Origin: Costus lasius
Lineage: Eukaryota > Streptophyta > Magnoliopsida > Zingiberales > Costaceae
Assembly (NCBI GenBank): GCA_027563935.2
Contig: CM050451.1
Coordinates: forward strand, 35,355,565-35,419,564
DNA length: 64,000 nt
Reading direction: 5' to 3'
The notes under the pieces: generated by a model
What the model saw: the letters and a program-made list of their open reading frames with translations, nothing else
What the model was told of the DNA's origin: nothing
Databases searched by the model: none
Shown here: piece after piece, positions 55,235 through 64,000 of the stretch
Position numbering within the stretch: position 1 is the stretch's first letter
Layout of the letters: every line of letters begins with the position of its first letter
Made by a program: the position numbers and the translations under genes

Positions 55235-58200
55235 CTAATGGTTGAGAAATCTCAAACCCATATTATTACAGTGCTTCTCATGCTTCTGCTGCGCCAGAGG
55301 CTTGGTAAGCGGGTCTGCCAGATTGTCATCTGTATGAACCTTGCAAATCTTGATCTCGCCTCGATCAATGATCTCCCGGATCAAGTGAAACCGTCTCTGT
55401 ATGTGCTTGGACTTCTGGTGCGACCGTGGTTCCTTTGCTTGTGCGATTGCTCCAGTGTTATCACAGAAGATAACCAAAGGATCTGCACTCGAAGGAACGA
55501 CACCAAGTTCTCTCACGAACTTGCGAATCCAAACTGCCTCCTTGGATGCTTCCGAGGCTGCAACATACTCGGCTTCTGTTGTGGAATCAGCAACAGTTGA
55601 CTGTTTGAAACTCTTCCACACCACTGCTCCACCATTCAAGCTAAAAACATAGCCTGATTGCGATCGGAAATCATCCTGGTCCGACTGGAACGAAGCGTCA
55701 GTATATCCTTCTATACTGAGTTCTTCCTGACCACCATATATCAAGAACATATCTTTGGTCCTCCGCAGATATTTTATAATGTTCTTGACTGCAATCCAGT
55801 GCGCCAAACCTGGATTACTTTGAAACCGACTGGTCACGCTTAACCCGTAAGCGACGTCTGGGCGGGTACACAACATCGCATACATTATGGACCCAATAGC
55901 CGAAGCATAAGGCGTATTGTCCATTTCATCTTTCTCAGTCTGTGTTTGTGGACACTGACTCTTCGAAAGATTCAGACCATGTCTGACTGGAAGATATCCA
56001 CGTTTAGAATTCTCTAAATGGAATCTCTCCAGGACTTTATCGATGTAAGTACTCTGGCACAGCCCGAGAAGCCTCTTAGATCTATCCCGGTAGATCTTCA
56101 CACCTAACACATAGGCTGCTTCTCCTAGATCTTTCATCTGGAAACATTTTCCTAACCATGCTTTAACAGCATGCAGTTCAGGAATATCATTTCCAATGAT
56201 TAAGATATCATCGACGTAGAGGATTAGGAATGTAATTATGCTCCCACTAAACCTCTTATATACACACGGGTCATCTTCGTTCTTGATGAAACCAAACTCA
56301 GAGATTGAATCATCAAAACGAATGTTCCAGCTTCTAGATGCTTGCTTAAGTCCATAAATGGACTTCTTTAACTTGCATATATTATGACGATCTGATGGAT
56401 CAGTGAAACCTTCCGGTTGTGTCATATACACATCCTCATCCAGATTTCCATTAAGGAAAGCTGTTTTCACATCCATCTGCCAGATCTCATAATCGTAATA
56501 TGCAGCTATCGCGAAAAGAATCCGAATAGACTTAAACATGGCTACAGGAGAGAAAGTTTCATCATAATCTATCCCGTAGATTTGTTTGAAACCTTTCGCA
56601 ACTAGCCTGCCTTTATAGGTAACTACGTTACCATCCATGTCAATCTTCTTCTTGAAGATCCATTTACAGCCTATTGGGATTACTCCCGGAGGCGGATCAA
56701 CCAAATCCCAGACCTGGTTATCTGACATGGAGTCCATCTCGGCTCGCATAGCTTCAAGCCATCTCGCTGACTCCGGTCCACTGACCGCATCCGCATAAGT
56801 TAGGGGTTCATCATTATCAATGATGTAGACTCCGTCATAGCGCTCAGGCTGTCGACGGATCCTTCCCGATCTTCGCGGTTCCCGTGTTATCTGAGCCTCA
56901 GGTTGTTCAATAACCTGATCCACCGGCTCAGGCTCATCCAACTGTGCTTGACTACTTTGTCCTTCTTCTGGAATCTCATCCAGCTTTATTTCTCTCCCAC
57001 TGGCCTCTTGCAGAAGAAATTCCTTCTCAAGAAATATGGCCGTCCGAGCAACAAAAACCTTGTTCTCTTTGGGATCGTAGAAATAATAACCCTTAGTTTC
57101 CTTAGGGTAACCGACAAAGATACATTTCTCAGAGATGCTCTCCAGTTTCCCAGAGGCGAGCTTTTTGACATAAGCCTCGCAACCCCAGATCCTGATAAAT
57201 GTCAAGCTAGGCTGTTTCCCATACCATAACTCATATGGCGTCTTTGAAACTGCCTTGGATGGCACTCGGTTTAGTACCTTTGCAGCTGTCTCCAGTGCAA
57301 AACCCCAAAAGGAGTATGGAAGAGTAGCCTGACTCATCATAGAACGAACCATATCAAGTAACGTTCTATTTCTCCTCTCGGACACACCATTCCATTGCGG
57401 TGTTCCTGGCGGAGTGAGCTGTGAGATAATCCCACACTCCTTTAGATAGTCAGTAAATTCTCGACTTAGGTATTCACCACCTCGATCAGAACGAAGTGCC
57501 TTGATATTTCGGCCTAGCTGATTTTGTACTTCATTCTTGAACTCTTTGAACTTGTCAAAAGATTCACTCTTATGTCTCATAAGATAGACATAACCATACC
57601 TACTGAAATCATCAGTAAAGGTAATGAAGTACTGATAGCCACCTCTAGCATGTTTACTAAATGGCCCACACACATCACTGTGTATGAGGTCAAGTAAACC
57701 TGAAGCCCTTTGACCTTTGTTAGGAAAAGGTGACTTCGTCATTTTGCCCATCAAACAAGCTTTGCATGTATCAATCTCCTTGTAGGAGAATGATCCCAGC
57801 AGTCCATGATCATGCAACCGCTTAATGCGCTTCTTGTTAATATGGCCTAAACGACTATGCCATAGCAAGGTGCTGTCATCAGCATACTTGGCTTTCTTAT
57901 TATCAATGTTTTGTATAGAATTTTCCATGTCCAACATGAATAACCCATTGTTAATTGAACCAGTTGCATACACAATATTATCTAGAGATAAAACACACTT
58001 TGAAATATTGCATTCAAAGGCAAATCCTTTCCTGACAAGAGCAGGAATAGAGATAATATTCTTGGTGATACTCGGTACAAAATAACAATTGTTTAATTCT
58101 AATACAATGCCAGATGGTAAAGAAATGAAATAGTCTCCTACAGCAACAGCAGCAACCCGTGCCCCGTTTCCAACGCGTAGGTCTACCTCATGCTGTGCCA

Positions 58201-59119
58201 CCTGCCTTCTTCTCTTGAGTTCCTGTACATTTGAACAAATGTGAACTCCACATGCAGTGTCCAACACCCATGATATAGAAGAAGATGAAACCATGACTTC
58301 CGTCACGTATATACCTGAGCCAGAAGCGATGCTTCCCCTCTTATCTCCTTAGAGCGCTTTACAGTCCTTTTTCCAGTGACCCAGCTGGCCACAGTGGAAA
58401 CACCTGTTGTCCTTCGACCGCTTCACCTTCTGTTTCAGCGCCTTACTGTAGTTCTTGACAGGGGCCTTGCCCTTCTTCCCCTTCTTCTTGTTCCTAGAAG
58501 GAACCATTAAGACAGAGGTTGAAGGCTTGCCCTTCAGAGTTTCCTCAGTAGTCAAGAGCATATTCAGCAGCTCTGCCGGCGTACAATCGATTTTGTTCAT
58601 ATTAAAGTTAATGATGAACGCATCGAAAGAAGGCGGAAGAGACTGCAGAATAATATCTACAGCAAGCTCCTGGTTGATGGTATGCCCCAGTTTCTCCAGA
58701 GCCTCCTTGTGCCCAATCATCTTGAGCACGTGAGCTCCCACTGGGCTCCCCTCAGCCAGTTTGCTCTGAAAGAAGAGCTTCGTCAGATTATAGCGTTCTG
58801 TCCTCGCCTGTGCAGCATACAGCATCTTGAGGTTCGCTATAATCTCTATAGCCGACATATCCTCATGCTGACGCTGCAGCGGTGGCGTCATAGACGCTAG
58901 CATCAGGCAAGCGACATCAATGCTATCATTGACGTGCTTTTCATAGGCATCCCGAACCGCCCTTGCGGCGTTCGGAGCGGGCTGCGGCGGTATCGCCGTC
59001 TCGAGGACATACAGTTTCCTCTATGCCTTAAGAACGATCTTAAGGTGTCCGAACCAGTCAGAGAAGTTCGGCCCAGCAAACTTCTCCCTTTCCAGTAGGG
59101 ATCGCACATTGAAGCTCAT
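55235..59119 (-). pseudogene. A4 gag-pol with two nonsense codons
   Basis: It runs from the family ATG (59119-59117) to the normal stop at 55235 with no frame change. TAG at 59023-59021 replaces a Glu codon in gag (A-E-R in A3), and TAA at 58351-58349 replaces the Gln codon after the zinc knuckle (CAA to TAA). Downstream, protease (D-T-A-C-G-V-H-I-C), HHCC/DD35E integrase, RT (Y-V-D-D) and RNase H are open for 1023 codons from 58306. With the stops, only a short gag peptide would be made. Confidence 0.94.
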
Positions 59120-59451
59120 GGTGTTCGTTGCTGCAGGAATCTACAACAAGCAAGAACAGCAAGGTCAGTATCAATGTTCAGAATCAATCCAGGACTTAAG
59201 AAAGATTCTTTTCTCACTATTTTGTCTGACTGAAAAATCCAGTAAACAGTCCGAAAGAGTAACACTCTTTTAGTGAGATGGGATCCAGATTTCATACTTG
59301 GTCTCCGCGTCCCGCTCAGGCGAGATAAGATGCACAGAGAAGACAAGCACTAATTTCTGGTAGGCTGTCCCAGCCAATCGCCAACCCGTGCGATTCCCCT
59401 TCACCTGGGCAATCCAGCAGACTGTGCCAACTGAGTTGGTACAACACAGTT
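59120..59451 (-). other. A4 leader remnant
   Basis: 332 bases of leader with H3 (59311-59324) and H1 (59428-59440). The A5 LTR starts 12 bases past H1. Confidence 0.8.
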
Positions 59452-61172
59452 GCAGGAATCCCCTTTAAGGGGGAGCGAGAAAACCCTAAGGTAAGAACCC
59501 CTTTCGAGAGGGGGGCGCATTCAAAACTTTGATAGCGGAAGCATAGACTTTTAGGGTTTCATAAGATCGCAAATGGTATAGCTATATGATCAACTTAATT
59601 GAACTTTAGATCAAGTTATGATCTTACCAATGCCATGGATGGATGGCGGCTTGGAAGAAGAAAGATCGAAAGGGATCTTCTCCTTAGAAGACACACACTA
59701 AGTGATGAAGGCTTCCAACTTGCGCAACTTTTGTGCTAGCAAAATGCCAAGTTGTCCTTCTCGAGTGGTAGGATGATAAGATGATGCTAGGGCCGAGAGT
59801 TCTTGTTTTCGTCCTCCCCTTCTCCTCGTCGTGAGTGCAAGCCAAAAACTCTCACTCTCGAATCCAAACCGAAAGGGAGAGAGAGCTCATCAAATGAAAG
59901 AAACGGTTACCATTTAATGTGTAACCCCCTTCATTAAAGCCCCCTTAATTCCTTGCGTTCACCCTAAGTGAACCAACCGAAAACATCTCTTAAATTGAAC
60001 CATGCGTTCACCCTAGTGAACCGGTTCAATTAGGTTTGGTTCAAAGACCAATTAACCCAAGCCACTTGGTCTAAATCATATTAACCCCTAAGGTTTCAGA
60101 TCTAACCGTTCATCTCTCGATGCTCCTGATCTCACCGATCTAGCATCTGCTCTCTCGATCGAAGCTTACCGATCTCAAGCCCTAATCAATCAAACATGAT
60201 CAGGCTAGATCTCACTTACAATCAGAGTTTAAATCCCTTTAAACTGAACCCAAATAATTCAGTCCACACGATCTGACTTAAAGAAAGCCATATCACCAAA
60301 TTGTGTGACCCTGAGGGTTTCCTTTAAATGTCGGTAACGATAACTTACGTTATCACGATCAGTGAGGGGTATCTAGCAACACATCACTGTCTCCCGATAT
60401 AAAGGAAAGAGTCTTCCAAGACTACACCCAACCCATAGCACAAGTGTGATTCAGTTTCACTAGGCATACAAGTGTCCTTTGCCACTGGATGTTCTTATTG
60501 GACAAGCGGGTCAAGCTTGTAACTCCAATACGATGAGCATGACTAGATCAGATGAACATAGTCATCTGGGTATGGCCATACACTATCTCAATCATCTCAT
60601 ATAGGGGGGCCCTTTAGAACATCACACTCCTTGAACAAGGAGACGGCAATCCTATATCTATCACTAGTGTCCTAACCTGACTCATGATCATTATCCAAGA
60701 TAGTCTATAATCATTATCTTTCAAATGATATTGAACTACCTCAAAATAATGACATTCATCATTTAGAAACACAAGTGATCTCAAGTCAAAGGACATGTGC
60801 CACTTGTTGCTTACAAGGATCATTCACATTGTGACAAGCAATTGAATATCCTAGTAGGGTCTGTCCAGTACATCCAATGCACCCATGAGTCTTCATCTTA
60901 TTCCATGCTCGAAGCATCCTATAAGATTAGCACACATATTAGTCTCAATCATATCAAGGCTGTCTCATGTTCACCAAGATATCTCGACTAAGGACTTATA
61001 GCCTGCCAGCCTAGCTGAACAGCTTTGAGACATTATTCAGAAGTACTCTCATTACAGCAGACAAGGTAACAAACTGAATAATAACCATGCCTTTATAAAC
61101 TTAAGAGTTTATTACATGACACTTATACAATCCCAAGGCCTCAAACATTAGCCTTAAGGGCATACCCCAACA
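59452..61172 (-). repeat. A5 3' LTR (1721 bp)
   Basis: On the plus strand it starts TGCAGGAATCC and ends CCCCAACA. The U5 end has two hairpin-like G/C blocks as in A4. It is the longest Copia-A LTR here. Confidence 0.92.
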
Positions 61173-61182
61173 ATCTCCCACT
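61173..61182 (-). other. A5 polypurine tract
   Basis: The minus strand reads AGTGGGAGAT against the 3' LTR. Confidence 0.88.
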
Positions 61183-61192
61183 TGCACTTAAT

Positions 61193-64000
61193 CTAATGGT
61201 TGAGAAATCTCAAACCCATATTATTACAGTGCTTCTCATGCTTCTGCTGCGCCAGAGGCTTGGTAAGCGGGTCGGCCAGATTGTCATCTGTATGAACCTT
61301 GCATATTTTGATCTCGCCTCAATCAATGATCTCCCGGATCAAGTGAAACCGTCTCTGTATGTGCTTGGACTTCTGGTGCGACCGTGGTTCCTTTGCTTGT
61401 GCGATGGCTCCAGTGTTATCACAGAAGATAACCAAAGGATCTGCACTCGAAGGAACAACACCAAGTTCTCTCACGAACTTACGAATCCACACTGCCTCCT
61501 TGGATGCTTCCGAGGCTGCAACATACTCGGCTTCTGTTGTGGAATCAGCAACAGTTGACTGTTTGAAACTCTTCCACACCACAGCACCTCCATTCAAGCT
61601 AAAAACATAGCCTGATTGCGATCGGAAATCATCCTGGTCCGTCTGGAACGAAGCGTCAGTATATCTCTCTATACTGAGTTCTTCCTGACCACCATATATC
61701 AAGAACATATCTTTGGTCCTCCGCAGATATTTTATAATGTTCTTGACTGCAATCCAGTGCGCCATACCTGGATTACTTTGGAATCGACTGGTCACGCTTA
61801 ACCCGTAAGCGACGTCTGGGCGAGTACACAACATCGCATACATAATGGACCCAATAGCCGAAGCATAAGGCGTATTGTCCATTTCATCTTTCTCAGTCTG
61901 TGTTTGTGGACACTGACTCTTCGAAAGATTCAGACCATGTCTGACTGGAAGATATCCACGTTTAGAATTCTCTAAATGGAATCTCTCCAGGACCTTATCG
62001 ATGTAAGTACTCTGGCACAGCCCGAGAAGCCTCTTAGATCTATCCCGGTAGATCTTCACACCTAACACATAGGCTGCTTCTCCTAGATCTTTCATCTGGA
62101 AACATTTTCCTAACCATGCTTTAACAGCATGCAGTTCAAGAATATCATTTCCAATGATCAAGATATCATCGACGTAGAGGATTAGGAATGTAATTACGCT
62201 CCCACTAAACCTCTTATATACACACGGGTCATCCTCGTTCTTGATGAAACCAAACTCAGAGATTGATTCATCAAAACGAATATTCCAGCTTCTAGATGCT
62301 TGTTTCAATCCATAAATGGATTTCTTTAACTTGCATATTTTATGACGATCTGCTGGATTAGTGAAACCCTCAGGTTGTGTCATATACACATCCTCATCCA
62401 GATTTCCATTAAGGAAAGCTGTCTTCACATCCATCTGCCAGATCTCATAATCATAATATGCAGCTATCGCGAAAAGAATCCGAATAGACTTAAACATGGC
62501 TACAGGTGAGAAAGTTTCATCATAATCTATCCTGTAGATTTGTTTGAAACCTTTCGCAACTAGCCTGCCTTTATAGGTAACCACGTTACCATCCATGTCA
62601 ATCTTCTTCTTGAAGATCCATTTACAGCCTATAGGGATTACTCCCGGAGGCGGATCAACCAAATCCCAGACTTGGTTATCTGACATGGAGTCCATCTCGG
62701 CTCGCATAGCATCAAGCCATCTAGCTGACTCCGGTCCACTGACCGCATCCGCATAGGTGAGGGGTTCATCATTATCAATGATGTAGACTCCGTCATAGCG
62801 CTCAGGCTGTCGACGGATCCTTCCCGATCTTCGCGGTTCCCGTGATATCTGAGCCTCAGGTTGTTCAATAACCTGATCCACTGGCTCAGGCTCATCCAAC
62901 TGAGCTTGACTACTTTGTCCTTCCTCTGGAATCTCATCCAGCTTTATTTCTCTCCCACTGGCCTCTTGCAGAAGAAATTCCTTCTCAAGAAATATGGCCG
63001 TCCGAGCAACAAAAACCTTGTTCTCTTTGGGATCGTAGAAATAATAACCCTTAGTTTCCTTAGGGTAACCGACAAAGATACATTTGTCAGATCTGCTCTC
63101 TAGTTTCCCAGAGGCGAGCTTTTTGACATAAGCCTCGCAACCCCAGATCCTGATAAATGTCAAGCTAGGCTGTTTCCCATACCATAACTCGTATGGCGTT
63201 TTAGAAACTGCCTTGGATGGCACTCGGTTTAGTACCTTTGCAGCTGTTTCCAGTGCAAAACCCCAAAAGGAGTATGGAAGTGTAGCCTGACTCATCATAG
63301 AACGAACCATATCAAGTAACGTTCTATTTCTCCTCTCGGACACACCATTCCATTGCGGTGTTCCTGGCGGAGTGAGCTGTGAGATAATCCCACACTCTTT
63401 CAGATAGTCAGTAAACGCATGACTTAGGTATTCTCCACCTCGATCAGAACGAAGTGCCTTGATATTTCGGCCTAACTGATTTTGTACTTCATTCTTGAAC
63501 TCTTTGAACTTGTCAAAAGATTCACTTTTATGTCTCATTAAATAGACATACCCATACCTACTGAAATCATCAGTAAAGGTAATGAAGTACTGATAGCCAC
63601 CTCTGGCATGTTTACTAAATGGCCCACACACATCACTGTGTATAAGGTCAAGTAAACCTGAAGCCCTTTGACCTTTCTTAGAAAAAGGTGACTTCGTCAT
63701 TTTACCCATTAAACAAGCTTTGCAAGTATCAATCTCCTTATAGGAGAATGATCCCAGCAGTCCATGATCATGCAACCGCTTAACGCGCTTCTCGTTTATA
63801 TGGCCTAAACGACTATGCCATAGCAAGGTGCTGTCATCAGCATACTTGGCTTTCTTATTATCAATGTTTTGTATAGAATATTCCATGTCCAACATGAATA
63901 ACCCATTGTTGATTGAACCAGTTGCATACACAATATTATCATAAGATAAAACACACTTTGAAATCTTGCATTCAAAGGCAAATCCTTTCCTGACAAGAGC
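61193..64000 (-). pseudogene. A5 pol, partial, with late nonsense codon
   Basis: Open from the window edge through integrase (HHCC near 63830-63720, then DD35E), RT with Y-V-D-D-I-L and most of RNase H. TGA at 61321-61319 replaces an Arg codon (CGA in A4), 43 codons before the family stop at 61193. The lost tail lies after the last RNase H catalytic residue, so the enzyme core is complete and partial function is conceivable. No other lesion is visible in this part. The gag is outside the window. Confidence 0.92.

Larger units (their letters stand above)
53515..59451 (-). mobile_element. Copia-A copy A4, 3' portion up to the A5 insertion
   Basis: It has a 3' LTR (53515-55214), polypurine tract, gag-pol and the first 330 bases of leader, which then stop at an A5 LTR end at 59452. 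The simplest reading is that A5 inserted into the A4 leader, so the rest of the leader and the 5' LTR lie past the window. The A4 target duplication would be ATGGC (53510-53514), the A5 one ACAGT (59447-59451). Confidence 0.9.
59452..64000 (-). mobile_element. Copia-A copy A5, 3' portion (runs off the right edge)
   Basis: 3' LTR, polypurine tract and pol up to the protease-integrase region at the window edge. Same orientation as A4, which it interrupts. Confidence 0.93.

Overview
The window is plant nuclear DNA, almost certainly from an angiosperm with a large, repeat-rich genome. Nearly every base can be assigned to LTR retrotransposons. All five primer-binding sites found are complementary to the 3' end of initiator tRNA-Met. 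The coding remnants are plant Ty1/copia (gag, protease, integrase, RT, RNase H in that order) and plant Ty3/gypsy chromovirus-like polyproteins (integrase last). I found no host protein gene, tRNA, rRNA or CRISPR array, and nothing bacterial. The species cannot be named from this sequence alone.

Names used here: Copia-A is a family resembling the Angela/Tork branch, with LTRs of about 1.7 kb and five copies A1-A5. Copia-B is a related, degenerate family with 2.2 kb LTRs. Gypsy-1 and Gypsy-2 are two chromovirus-like families. S1, S2 and S3 are solo LTRs.

Layout. 1-5522: A1 (minus), cut by the left edge, inserted in the RT of Gypsy-2. 5523-about 23700: Gypsy-2 (minus), broken into pieces by S1 (6664-9575), by S2 (9969-20911) and by A1. 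S2 is itself split by A2 (11101-20167, minus). About 23701-24145: relics of another copia. 24146-52038: Copia-B (minus), which contains Gypsy-1 (26491-45211, minus), which contains A3 (29383-39991, plus), which contains S3 (31338-32909) in its leader. 52039-53514: no gene, some tandem repeats. 53515-59451: A4 (minus), interrupted in its leader by A5 (59452-64000, minus), which runs off the right edge.

Target-site duplications confirm the nests: CATGA for Gypsy-1, CCGTG for A2, CCGTG for A3, GTTTG for S2, CCCTC for S3. By-eye LTR divergence fits the nesting order: Copia-B about 2-3%, Gypsy-1 about 1.3%, A3 about 0.4%. A3 is the only copy with an unbroken gag-pol (1294 codons) and is the candidate autonomous source. 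A1, A2, A4, A5, Gypsy-1, Gypsy-2 and Copia-B all carry inactivating lesions.

The most interesting signal is in the long untranslated leaders. Copia-A and Copia-B share three short hairpins, in the same order and with nearly the same spacing to each other and to gag, although their sequences have diverged in a compensatory way. This looks like a conserved RNA element, perhaps for packaging, dimerisation or translation.
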